Below are positions 1-6,458 of a stretch of 9,059 nucleotides of DNA, one piece after another; position 1 is the stretch's first letter, and each line of letters starts with the position of its first letter. The position numbers and the translations under genes are program-made. The DNA is from Moraxellaceae bacterium (GTDB lineage: Bacteria; Pseudomonadota; Gammaproteobacteria; Pseudomonadales; Moraxellaceae): the NCBI GenBank assembly GCA_030684415.1, contig JAUXNL010000187.1, positions 1-9,059 of the forward strand. Reading direction: 5' to 3'. Below the pieces are notes generated by a model, which did no database searches, was not told the DNA's origin, and saw only the letters and a list, made by a program, of their open reading frames with translations.

Positions 1-3
1 AGG

Positions 4-678
4 TTAGTGGCTGGCCTGCGCCTTGGAATTCGGCGCAATACGGAATTCAGTGCTTTCCTGCTGATCGGTTTTCCACGAACGCAGGCCCCAGATCACCAGA
101 CCGATAATGAAGAATGCAGAAGGCGGCAGCAGGAGCAGACCATTGGGCACATACCAGCCACCATTGCTCACGGTTTGCAGAATGGGAACGCCGAACCAAG
201 AGCCCGAGCCCAGCAACTCGCGAATCAATGCCACCACAATCAGCAGCGCCGAATAACCGAGGCCGTTACCGATACCGTCAATCAGGCTGATGCCCGGCGG
301 ATTTTTCATGGCAAAGGCTTCAAGACGCCCCATCACGATGCAGTTGGTAATGATCAAACCGACAAACACCGACATCTGCTTGGCAATCGCCGGTGCAAAC
401 GCCTGCAGCAACTGATCAACAATGATCACCAGCGTGGCTACCACCACCATCTGCACAATGATGCGGATGGAGTTGGGAATCACATTGCGGATAAGGCTGA
501 TGAAGAGGTTGGCGAAGGCCGTCACGAACGTAAGGCCGATCGACATGGCCAGCGCTGTGTTCAGGTTGCTGGTCACTGCCAGTGCCGAGCAAATGCCCAG
601 CACCTGGAAAATCACCGGATTGGTATTGAGGATGGGCCCGAGCAGGACATCCTTTGTAGTCATTTCCTGAGTCGACAT
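4..678 (-). CDS. nqrD: Na+-translocating NADH:quinone reductase subunit D (NqrD)
   Basis: Membrane subunit of the Na+-pumping NADH:ubiquinone oxidoreductase. The 224-residue product has about six hydrophobic segments and closely matches remembered NqrD sequences, for example the blocks NSIRIIVQM (69-77), VGLIITNCIVMGR (106-118), FIDGIGNGLGY-like (about 132-142) and SNGGWYVPNGLLLL (171-184). Cys30 (VLGICSALAV) and Cys113 (TNCIVMG) correspond to the two NqrD cysteines that, with NqrE, hold the iron cofactor between the subunits in the membrane. The open frame extends upstream to 765, but I choose the ATG at 678: it gives the usual family length, lies 1 nt after the nqrC stop, and has a GAGGGGG ribosome binding site 8 nt upstream. 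The stop codon is at 4-6, so nqrE must begin beyond the window edge. Identity is secure; the start could alternatively be the Met at residue 6. Confidence 0.96.
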   Translation of the reverse strand: MSTQEMTTKDVLLGPILNTNPVIFQVLGICSALAVTSNLNTALAMSIGLTFVTAFANLFISLIRNVIPNSIRIIVQMVVVATLVIIVDQLLQAFAPAIAKQMSVFVGLIITNCIVMGRLEAFAMKNPPGISLIDGIGNGLGYSALLIVVALIRELLGSGSWFGVPILQTVSNGGWYVPNGLLLLPPSAFFIIGLVIWGLRSWKTDQQESTEFRIAPNSKAQASH

Positions 679-679
679 G

Positions 680-1462
680 TCAGATGCCCCCCTCACGAAC
701 TTTGCCAAGGAAATTGCGGAAGCCAAGCTCCCCCGTCCAGAACTGCACAAGGCGGGTAACGCCATTGCTGGTCAAGGTCGCACCCGACAGGGCATCCACC
801 TGATGCACCGCTTCAGGCCGCGACAGATCAACCGACTTGGCGAGATGAATCACGGACTTCTGATCAGCGTTGTAAACCTGCTTGCCAGGCCATTGCGCCT
901 TCCACTTCGGATTATCGACTTCGCCACCCAGACCCGGGGTTTCGGCATGGTCGGTGAACGTGATACCACCGATGGTGTTGCCATCGCTGCCCACCACCAG
1001 ATAGCCATACAGCGTTGACCACAGGCCATAACCTGAAATCGGCAGGATCAGTTTTTCAGCCTTGCCATCCGCACCACGCAGGACATACACATCGGCTTCG
1101 TTGGCACGACGCTTGATGCCGGCAATATCCTGAGCACCTGTCAGCGCAATACTGCGCTTCGGGTCCTTGGTGATCTTGCGTTGGTCAAAACTGTCGTCCA
1201 GATCAATCTTGCGGAACTCGCCACTGTCGATGGTCACCAGATAGCGCTCCAGACCGGCAAAGAGCTGGTTCACTTCAGCCTTGCTGCCCTTCCCCTCTTC
1301 CAGCACGCCAGCCGCGGCCAGAATCTTGCGCTGCTTTTCCAGCGCCTTGTTTTCAGTCTGGATAGGCTTGAGCAAGGTGACTGCAGCCGCCAACGCGATC
1401 GAGCAGACAATCGACAACACCGTCGCCACGATGACGGTTTTCTTCACGGATTCGTTAGACAT
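680..1462 (-). CDS. nqrC: Na+-translocating NADH:quinone reductase subunit C (NqrC)
   Basis: FMN-carrying periplasmic-side subunit of the Na+-NQR. The 260 residues start with a short cytoplasmic tail and one transmembrane helix (about residues 8-30), followed by a soluble FMN-binding domain. The flavinylation motif SGAT sits at 226-229 (context VDALSGATLTSNG), so Thr229 is the expected attachment site for phosphodiester-linked FMN, equivalent to Thr225 in Vibrio cholerae NqrC. Covalent attachment in this family needs the flavin transferase ApbE, which is not in the window. Other family blocks are ISGYGLWSTLYGYLVVG (about 142-158) and TFTDHAETPGLGGEV. Length agrees with the family (about 257). 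The start ATG overlaps the nqrB end by 8 nt (1455-1462), indicating translational coupling, and GGAGGG lies upstream inside nqrB. Confidence 0.97.
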   Translation of the reverse strand: MSNESVKKTVIVATVLSIVCSIALAAAVTLLKPIQTENKALEKQRKILAAAGVLEEGKGSKAEVNQLFAGLERYLVTIDSGEFRKIDLDDSFDQRKITKDPKRSIALTGAQDIAGIKRRANEADVYVLRGADGKAEKLILPISGYGLWSTLYGYLVVGSDGNTIGGITFTDHAETPGLGGEVDNPKWKAQWPGKQVYNADQKSVIHLAKSVDLSRPEAVHQVDALSGATLTSNGVTRLVQFWTGELGFRNFLGKVREGGI

Positions 1463-2729
1463 TGCGCAGGGCCCTCCGCTTGATGTTCGCCTGCATCACG
1501 AAGTAGTCGATGAGCGGGGCACAGAGATTGCCGAAGAGAATCGCCAGCATCATGCCTTCCGGATACGCCGGATTCACGACACGGATCATCACGACCATCG
1601 CACCAATGACAATGCCGAACACCCAACGGCCGGTGTTGGTCATGGCGGCCGACACGGGGTCTGTCGTCATGAACACAAGGCCGAACGCAAATCCCCCCAA
1701 CACCAGATGCCAGTACCAAGGCACAGCAAACATGGGATTGGTATCGGAGCCAATGGCGTTGAACAATGACGACACTGCGATCATGCCCACCATGGTGCCG
1801 GCCATGATGCGCCACGAAGCGATTTTCGTGATGAGCAAGCCGGCGGCACCAATCAGCAGGGCCAACGTGGACACTTCACCAACAGAGCCCGGCACAAATC
1901 CGAAGAAAGCATCCCACCAGGTAATCGGTGCAAGACCTTCCGCCGTCACATGCAGCATGGATGTTATGCCTTCAAGCTTGGCCTGCCCCAGCGCCGTGGC
2001 ACCGGAAAAGCCATCAATCCCCTGCTTCCACACTTCAGGCGACACGGCAGTCCACACCATGTCACCCGACATATAGGCCGGATAGGCAAAGAACAGGAAA
2101 GCACGGCCAGCCAGCGCCGGATTCACGAAGTTCTTGCCGGTGCCACCAAACACTTCCTTGGCAATGACCACACCGAAGGAAATGCCGAGCGCCACCTGCC
2201 ACAAAGGAATCGACGGCGGGCAAGTCAGCGCGAACAGCACGGAGGTGACGAAGAAACCTTCGTTCACTTCATGGCCACGCTTCATCGCGAACAGCACTTC
2301 CCAGAAGCCGCCGACCACAAAGGTCACGACATAGATGGGCACAAAATACGTGGCGCCATACAAGAAGGCCGCCCACACATTGCCGGCATCAAAGCCGCCA
2401 AACGTGCTCACGACCCAGTAGCGCCAACCATCGAGCGCCATATCGGGCGTCACACCCTTGGCCGCAGCGAGTTGCAGCGCGGTCAGGGCCTGGCTGCCCA
2501 CATTCCACATGCCAAAGAACATGGCCGGGAAGGTGCACATCCACACCAGGATCATGATGCGTTTGAGGTCGATGGAGTCACGCACATGTGCCGGGGCATG
2601 GGTGACCGACGGCGGGCTGTACAGGAAAGTATCGACGGCCTCGTAAAGGGCAAACCAGTTTTCGTATTTGCCACCCTTGGTGAAATGCGGTTCAGCCGCA
2701 TCCAGTTGCTTGCGCATCCAGCCGATCAT
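1455..2729 (-). CDS. nqrB: Na+-translocating NADH:quinone reductase subunit B (NqrB)
   Basis: Large membrane subunit of the Na+-NQR, carrying a covalent FMN and contributing to the quinone/inhibitor site. The 424-residue product is strongly hydrophobic with about ten membrane segments. The FMN motif SGAT is at 242-245 (GFSGATALGQ), making Thr245 the attachment residue (Thr236 in V. cholerae). The nine-residue shift comes from an insertion between GDMVWTA and the SGAT motif. Gly140, Gly141 and Glu144 (VVGGFWEVLFA) fall at the same numbers as the V. cholerae residues that I recall being linked to korormicin/HQNO sensitivity. The long block from HEVNEGFFVTSVLFAL to GRAFLFFAYP is family-typical. 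The ATG at 2729 follows the nqrA stop by 2 nt and has GGAGGG 6 nt upstream. Confidence 0.98.
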   Translation of the reverse strand: MIGWMRKQLDAAEPHFTKGGKYENWFALYEAVDTFLYSPPSVTHAPAHVRDSIDLKRIMILVWMCTFPAMFFGMWNVGSQALTALQLAAAKGVTPDMALDGWRYWVVSTFGGFDAGNVWAAFLYGATYFVPIYVVTFVVGGFWEVLFAMKRGHEVNEGFFVTSVLFALTCPPSIPLWQVALGISFGVVIAKEVFGGTGKNFVNPALAGRAFLFFAYPAYMSGDMVWTAVSPEVWKQGIDGFSGATALGQAKLEGITSMLHVTAEGLAPITWWDAFFGFVPGSVGEVSTLALLIGAAGLLITKIASWRIMAGTMVGMIAVSSLFNAIGSDTNPMFAVPWYWHLVLGGFAFGLVFMTTDPVSAAMTNTGRWVFGIVIGAMVVMIRVVNPAYPEGMMLAILFGNLCAPLIDYFVMQANIKRRALRNV

Positions 2730-2731
2730 GC

Positions 2732-4060
2732 TCAGCCCTCCACTTCGATGCGGGTCAGCACATCACGCAGGATGGGACCGTATTCGTATTTGCCCGGGCA
2801 CACATACGTGCACAGGCCCAGATCCTCTTCGTCGAGCTCCAGCGCACCCAGTGCTTGCGCGGAGTCGGTGTCGCCGACCAGCAGGCTGCGCAGCAACTGT
2901 GTGGGCAACACATCGAGGGGCATGACCGCTTCGTAGGTGCCGACCGGCACCATGGCGCGCGGGCTGCCATTGCTGCTGGTGGTCATCGGGAAGAGTTTGC
3001 GGAAGAACTTGCCGGCATAAATGCCGAGGATGGAGTGGCGGTTCAAGCCTGGGCGCAGATAGTGGATGAACTCACGCTCGCGGCCCTCAGCCAGCACCGA
3101 CAGTTGCAGGTGGTAGCGACCGAGATAGGCCTCTGCACCGGCACCGGTACGACCGGACAGCACCGAGCCGGAAATCAGACGGTTTTCGCTGCCGTTGACT
3201 TCGCCATCAGCGAGTTCGGCCAGTGCCGCCCCCAGACGGGTGCGCAGCAGACGCGGGTTTTTCACCTGCGGACCGGCCAGCGCGATGACACGAGTGGTAT
3301 CCAGCTTGCCCGTCGTAAAGAGCGTGCCGATGGCAATCACGTCCTGATAGTTCAGATGCCAGACCGTGCGCGTGGGCGAGGCCGGATCGAGGAAATGGAT
3401 GTGGGTACCGACCAGCCCGGCCGGATGCGGGCCGGAAAACTCATGCGCGGTCAGGTTGCCAGCATCGAACTTTGCGCCGGCCGCCTTGCTCACAAACACC
3501 TTGGGCGCCAGCTTCTGCAGCACGGTCAGGCCGTTATTGAAGGCCTGCTGCGAAGACTGGATGACCAGCGCAGGATCGGCGGCCAACGGATTGGTGTCCA
3601 TGGCATTGACGAATATCGAGCGCGGCTCAGTGCCAGGCACCGGCACCTTGCTGTACGGGCGGGTGCGCAATGCCGTCCAGAGTCCGGAGGCCAGCAACTG
3701 CTCCTGCACCTGCTCACGCGTCAGCGCAGCAAGGTCGGCATGGGCGGTGAACGCCACCGCCTCCGTGCTGCCCTGCTCGACATCGATGACCAATGACTGG
3801 AAAACACGGCGCGCGCCGCGATTGATCGCGCGCACCCGGCCGGTGGCCGGTGCCGTGTACAGCACGGCGGTGTTTTTCTTGTCGGCAAAAAGAGGCTGGC
3901 CCAGCAGCACCCGGTCGCCCTCGGCCACTTTCATGGTCGGTTGCATGCCCGGATAGTCCGCCCCGACAACGGCGACGGAATGGATCGCTGGGCCCTCGCT
4001 GATGGCCTGGGATGGCTGCCCGGCAATGGGCAGATCCAGACCGCGCTTGAGCTTGATCAT
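2732..4060 (-). CDS. nqrA: Na+-translocating NADH:quinone reductase subunit A (NqrA)
   Basis: Peripheral cytoplasmic subunit of the Na+-NQR and first gene of the operon. The 442-residue product (family about 446) begins with the characteristic MIKLKRGLDLPIAGQPSQ and contains the biotin/lipoyl-like segment around GDRVLLGQPLFADKKN (48-63) and APATGRVRAINRGARR (70-85). The C-terminal region has the conserved LGLCTYVCPGKYEYGP block (about 414-429). There are no transmembrane segments, as expected. The ATG at 4060 is preceded by GGAAGAAACC, a usable ribosome binding site. nqrB, nqrC and nqrD follow without gaps, so a single transcript starting in the 4061-4320 region is inferred. No second NqrA-like copy is seen. 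Confidence 0.98.
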   Translation of the reverse strand: MIKLKRGLDLPIAGQPSQAISEGPAIHSVAVVGADYPGMQPTMKVAEGDRVLLGQPLFADKKNTAVLYTAPATGRVRAINRGARRVFQSLVIDVEQGSTEAVAFTAHADLAALTREQVQEQLLASGLWTALRTRPYSKVPVPGTEPRSIFVNAMDTNPLAADPALVIQSSQQAFNNGLTVLQKLAPKVFVSKAAGAKFDAGNLTAHEFSGPHPAGLVGTHIHFLDPASPTRTVWHLNYQDVIAIGTLFTTGKLDTTRVIALAGPQVKNPRLLRTRLGAALAELADGEVNGSENRLISGSVLSGRTGAGAEAYLGRYHLQLSVLAEGREREFIHYLRPGLNRHSILGIYAGKFFRKLFPMTTSSNGSPRAMVPVGTYEAVMPLDVLPTQLLRSLLVGDTDSAQALGALELDEEDLGLCTYVCPGKYEYGPILRDVLTRIEVEG

Positions 4061-4094
4061 GGTTTCTTCCAGCTAAAGGTGAACAAAAACAAAA

Positions 4095-4118
4095 TGTTGC
4101 AACAGGCATGACGCGTCA
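4095..4118. promoter_or_regulatory. pair of 10-bp perfect palindromes upstream of nqrA
   Basis: TGTTGCAACA (4095-4104) and TGACGCGTCA (4109-4118) are both perfect 10-bp palindromes with centres 14 bp apart, 35-58 bp upstream of the nqrA start. They could be operator half-elements or chance: about nine perfect 10-bp palindromes are expected in a random 9-kb sequence. No regulator is assigned. Confidence 0.2.
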
Positions 4119-4193
4119 GGAGGAGGAGCTTGCAGAGCACGCATAAGGGCTCTGGAGGATTGACGCGCGGGCCACGTTGCCAGCTCGGCGCGG

Positions 4194-4265
4194 AGTATAG
4201 GGGATAGGGAAACTCAAATACACCCAACGAATAGGGTTATAGCGCCAGAATTTGCACAGATTTTG
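4194..4265 (-). promoter_or_regulatory. candidate promoter region of the nqrA operon
   Basis: The operon must be transcribed from the 260 bp between nqrA and the upstream terminator. Two reasonable -10 elements are visible on the minus strand: TATACT (4194-4199) and TATAAC (4236-4241). Neither has a good -35 hexamer at 16-18 nt; the best match to the first is TGTATT at 17 nt. Either would leave a leader of about 125-170 nt. This is the most AT-rich part of the gap, but the exact start is not decided by the sequence. Confidence 0.3.
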
Positions 4266-4318
4266 ACCTGTGTCCTGCCCTTCCCCAGCGTTCACCGACA
4301 CGACAAAAGCCCGGGCAT

Positions 4319-4347
4319 AAAAAAGCCGCGGCCATTTGCCGCGGCTT
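4319..4347 (-). terminator. rho-independent terminator downstream of the GAPDH gene
   Basis: A perfect 10-bp GC-rich stem (4323-4332 pairing with 4338-4347, arms AAGCCGCGGC and GCCGCGGCTT) with a 5-nt loop is followed, on the minus strand, by six T residues (A tract 4319-4324 on the plus strand). It lies 24 nt after the GAPDH stop codon and separates that gene from the nqr operon transcribed in the same direction. Confidence 0.9.
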
Positions 4348-4370
4348 CTTGTGCAACACACTGCCTCAGA

Positions 4371-5840
4371 TCAGAGGTCGACAGCTTCCGCCGGGAAGCT
4401 CTGGTAATCGATCCCGGCAATCTGCTGGGCAATTCGCACCACCTGGCAACTGTAGCCCATCTCGTTGTCGTACCAGACATAAAGAGTGGCGTGATTGCCG
4501 TTGACGATGGTGGCCTGAGCATCGAACACGCCGGCCGAGCGCGAGCCCACGAAATCGGTCGAGACCACTTCGGTGGAACTGGTGTAGTCGATCTGGCGCT
4601 GCAAGCCCGAATTCAGCGACACATCGCGCATGAACTCGTTGATCTCGTCGCGACTGGCGGCTTCCGACAACGTGAGGTTGAGGATGGCCATGGACACGTT
4701 CGGGGTTGGCACACGGATGGAGTTACCGGTGAGCTTGCCCGCCAGCTCCGGCAGGGCTTTGGCCACAGCTTTGGCGGCGCCCGTCTCGGTGATGACCATG
4801 TTGAGCACGGCAGAACGGCCACGACGATCAGCCTTGTGGTAGTTGTCGATCAGGTTCTGGTCGTTGGTGAACGAATGCACCGTTTCCACATGACCGGAGA
4901 TGATGCCGAAACGGTTGTTCAGCACTTGCAGCACCGGGGTGATGGCGTTGGTGGTGCAGGAAGCCGCCGACAGGATCTTGTCGTCGTCGGTGATGGTGTC
5001 GCTGTTCACGCCGAACACCACGTTCTTGATGTTGCCCTTGGCCGGCGCGGTCAGGATGACGCGGGCAATGCCCTTGCAGGTCAGGTGCCGGCCAAGACCT
5101 TCTTCATCTTTCAGCTTGCCGGTGTTGTCGATGAGGATGGCGTCATGGATGCCGTACTCGCTGTAATCGACGTCTTCCGGCTTGGCGGCATAAATCACCT
5201 TGATGAAGTTGCCGTTGGCAATGATGGCTTCGTTGGCTTCATCCACGGCAATGGTGCCGTCGAAGGGGCCGTGCACAGAGTCGCGACGCAGCAGCGAAGC
5301 ACGCTTTTGCAGGTCGCCGTCGGCGGTCTTGCGCACGACGATGGCGCGCAGGCGCAGGCTGTCACCGTTGCAGGCCTTCTCGATGATGAGGCGGGCGAGC
5401 ATGCGGCCGATACGACCAAAGCCGAAGAGCACCACGTCGGTAGGCTTGCCTTCGTCTGTCTTGCCGATGGCGGGGGCCACAGCGGCTTTCACAAACTCGT
5501 TAACGTCGCCGCCCTTGATCTTGTAGAGGGTAGCCAGCTTGCCGATATCCACGCGGCAGGGGCCAAGATCGAGGTTGTACAGCGCTTCCATGATCGGGAA
5601 GGTGTCGACCACGGAGAGGTCGCCGGCAATCATGCGCACGCGGCGGTGGTGCTTGAGCAACTGGATGACCGAGCGGTTGATGAGGGTACGGCCATAAACG
5701 GCGGTGACCACGTTGCGCTCGCGATAGAGCTTGCCGATGAGCGGCACCATGGCCTCGGCAATGGCTTCGCGGTTCTTCCAGCGACCGAAGTGGTCTTCCT
5801 GCAGGGCTTTGATGCTGCTACTCAAAGACTCGTTGCTCAC
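4371..5840 (-). CDS. gap: long-form glyceraldehyde-3-phosphate dehydrogenase with N-terminal extension
   Basis: Oxidative phosphorylation of glyceraldehyde 3-phosphate with NAD(P)+ (glycolysis/gluconeogenesis). The protein has 489 residues, against about 330 for classical GAPDH: residues 1-130 are an extra, mostly helical domain without a motif I recognise, then the dinucleotide fold starts with GFGRIGR (140-146). The catalytic domain is intact: catalytic Cys295 in SAASCTTN, His322 in TVHSFTNDQ, STGAAKA-like TGAAKAVAKALPEL (353-366), RVPTPNVS (376-383) and WYDNEMGYS (456-464). The acidic residue that normally follows the second beta strand and favours NAD+ is absent (AIVVRK, 166-171), see findings. 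Such long GAPDHs are a known proteobacterial subfamily, and from memory one lies beside nqr in Pseudomonas. The start codon is GTG (5838-5840) with GAGG 7 nt upstream. An overlapping upstream ATG is out of frame. Own promoter and terminator are visible. Confidence 0.93.
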   Translation of the reverse strand: MSNESLSSSIKALQEDHFGRWKNREAIAEAMVPLIGKLYRERNVVTAVYGRTLINRSVIQLLKHHRRVRMIAGDLSVVDTFPIMEALYNLDLGPCRVDIGKLATLYKIKGGDVNEFVKAAVAPAIGKTDEGKPTDVVLFGFGRIGRMLARLIIEKACNGDSLRLRAIVVRKTADGDLQKRASLLRRDSVHGPFDGTIAVDEANEAIIANGNFIKVIYAAKPEDVDYSEYGIHDAILIDNTGKLKDEEGLGRHLTCKGIARVILTAPAKGNIKNVVFGVNSDTITDDDKILSAASCTTNAITPVLQVLNNRFGIISGHVETVHSFTNDQNLIDNYHKADRRGRSAVLNMVITETGAAKAVAKALPELAGKLTGNSIRVPTPNVSMAILNLTLSEAASRDEINEFMRDVSLNSGLQRQIDYTSSTEVVSTDFVGSRSAGVFDAQATIVNGNHATLYVWYDNEMGYSCQVVRIAQQIAGIDYQSFPAEAVDL

Positions 5841-5877
5841 GGCACAACCTCATCATTGGCAAAAAGAGAGGGCGCGG

Positions 5878-5906
5878 ATTCTAGACGCTTTCACGAGGGA
5901 TGTCAG
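5878..5906 (-). promoter_or_regulatory. sigma70 promoter of the GAPDH gene
   Basis: On the minus strand CTGACA (-35, 5901-5906, five of six consensus bases) is separated by exactly 17 nt from TAGAAT (-10, 5878-5883, five of six). The predicted transcript would begin near 5871, leaving a short leader of about 30 nt before the GTG start, with the GAGG ribosome binding site inside it. No operator-like repeat is obvious around it. Confidence 0.75.
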
Positions 5907-6206
5907 GCAAGGTGAGCAGGCTTGTCCGGATTTGCGATGCCGGCCGGTCATTCTGGCGGCAGTTGGCTTCTAGCCCGGACATACCAGCCAGTCATTCCTG
6001 ACGGTGCTCGGTCATGGCCCACGCCACCACCGCGGCCAAACCGGCAGAAGCCCCCGCCCCACAAGCGCCAGGACCCGCCAGGCCATTCCGCCTCGCCAGG
6101 CCATCCGGAGCGCCCGCGGGAGTCTCCACATGATTCCGTATGCCCTGAGTCTGTCGAAGGGGCCGCGCACTGGCACAAAGGCGTCGAAAGCACTCTTAAC
6201 CGCTGA
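5907..6206. other. non-coding stretch upstream of the GAPDH promoter
   Basis: No convincing gene is seen here. Short open frames on both strands have cysteine-, proline- and tryptophan-rich translations with no recognisable domain, and two of them pass through the REP-like repeat at 6136-6160, giving the artefactual peptides ALSLSKG (plus) and FDRLRAYG (minus) that are common in spurious annotations. Apart from that repeat I see no promoter, tRNA or mobile-element end. Confidence 0.6.
6136..6160. repeat. REP-like dispersed intergenic repeat (single copy)
   Basis: The 25-bp segment beginning CCGTATGCCCTGAG and ending CTGTCGAAGG closely resembles a short repeat scattered between genes in many Proteobacteria (typically of the form CCGTTCGCCCTGAG...CTGTCGAAGG), recognised from memory. 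When translated, it yields the SLSKG or FDRLRANG-type peptides often found in false ORFs. Only one copy is visible in the window; such elements often come as inverted pairs, but no partner is seen. Confidence 0.7.
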
Positions 6207-6235
6207 CTGAAAACGCCCATCCAGGGCTTTTTCAG
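6207..6235. repeat. inverted repeat 1 of a hairpin cluster, possible terminator
   Basis: CTGAAAA-C-GCCC (6207-6218) pairs with GGGC-T-TTTTCAG (6224-6235): eleven base pairs with one internal mismatch and a 5-nt loop. The inner GCCC/GGGC stem is followed by TTTTT on the plus strand and GTTTT on the minus strand, so it could act as a weak terminator in either direction, for instance for transcripts leaving the AraC-type gene. Confidence 0.45.
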
Positions 6236-6240
6236 CAGGC

Positions 6241-6263
6241 GACTCCGGCACATGTCCGGAGTC
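6241..6263. repeat. inverted repeat 2 of the hairpin cluster
   Basis: GACTCCGG (6241-6248) and CCGGAGTC (6256-6263) form a perfect 8-bp stem around a 7-nt loop that itself contains the palindrome ACATGT. No T tract follows on either strand, so it is not an ordinary terminator. Confidence 0.55.
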
Positions 6264-6273
6264 ACTCCACGCT

Positions 6274-6301
6274 GAATCAATCATTCAAGCGTGATTGATT
6301 C
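6274..6301. repeat. inverted repeat 3 of the hairpin cluster
   Basis: GAATCAATCA (6274-6283) and TGATTGATTC (6292-6301) form a perfect 10-bp AT-rich stem with an 8-nt loop. An alternative, mutually exclusive pairing of the left arm (CGCTGAAT with ATTCAAGCG, one bulge) is also possible. Confidence 0.6.
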
Positions 6302-6421
6302 GCGCCCCGGCAATCCTTGGCCGGGAACCCGCTGGCTGAAAAGCATTTTCAGCCAGCGGTCAAGTTCTTCGTCAGCGTTCTTTTTGAGCTTGTCGTCGGG
6401 ATCAGGAAAGCGCACCAACAC
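6281..6421 (-). CDS. possible small ORF or coding remnant after the AraC-type gene
   Basis: One minus-strand frame is free of stops from 6493 to a TGA at 6281-6283 (70 codons) and its translation looks protein-like rather than random: it contains VRFPDPDDKLKKNADEEL followed by DRWLKMLFSQRVPGQGLPG, a highly charged amphipathic helix. No ATG is available; the listed start is a GTG at 6421 (46 residues), with GTG at 6415 as an alternative, and neither has a clear ribosome binding site. The stop-free frame also runs into the last codons of the AraC-type gene in another frame. It could be a real small cytoplasmic protein cotranscribed with the regulator, the 3' remnant of a decayed gene, or chance. 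I recognise no family. Two of the inverted repeats lie inside it. Confidence 0.3.
   Translation of the reverse strand: MLVRFPDPDDKLKKNADEELDRWLKMLFSQRVPGQGLPGRESITLE
6306..6325. repeat. inverted repeat 4 of the hairpin cluster
   Basis: CCCGGCAA (6306-6313) pairs with TTGGCCGGG (6317-6325) with one bulged base and a 3-nt loop. It sits 3 bp before the next inverted repeat. Confidence 0.45.
6329..6359. repeat. inverted repeat 5: perfect 14-bp hairpin
   Basis: CCGCTGGCTGAAAA (6329-6342) and TTTTCAGCCAGCGG (6346-6359) are exact reverse complements separated by only 3 nt. This is by far the most stable hairpin in the window and very unlikely by chance. There is no clear T tract after the stem on either strand. 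The arm shares CTGAAAA/TTTTCAG with inverted repeat 1. It lies inside the possible small ORF 6281-6421. Confidence 0.8.
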
Positions 6422-6458
6422 TCTCGGACCGAACGGCTTTGAGCGTTTCAGAGGCTCA

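Noticed and set aside
7..759. A 250-codon plus-strand frame opposite nqrD
   Set aside because: Its His/Gln/Arg-rich translation has no domain and is the antisense of the conserved NqrD sequence.
4073..4144. A possible 23-residue leader peptide before nqrA on the minus strand
   Set aside because: It has no ribosome binding site, no run of regulatory codons and no attenuator-like stems after it.
4133..4154. CAGAGC...GCTCTG hairpin in the nqrA leader as a riboswitch or attenuator
   Set aside because: A lone 6-bp stem with a 10-nt loop, no T tract and no known riboswitch consensus.
4263..5915. A 550-codon open frame on the plus strand opposite GAPDH
   Set aside because: It is a shadow of the high-GC GAPDH gene, rich in His, Gly, Val and Asp without recognisable domains, and the minus-strand frame carries intact GAPDH motifs.
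6012..6284. A 90-codon minus-strand frame and the overlapping 110-codon frame
   Set aside because: They read through the REP-like repeat (FDRLRAYG) and end in low-complexity Trp/Arg/Gly sequence; no family is recognisable.
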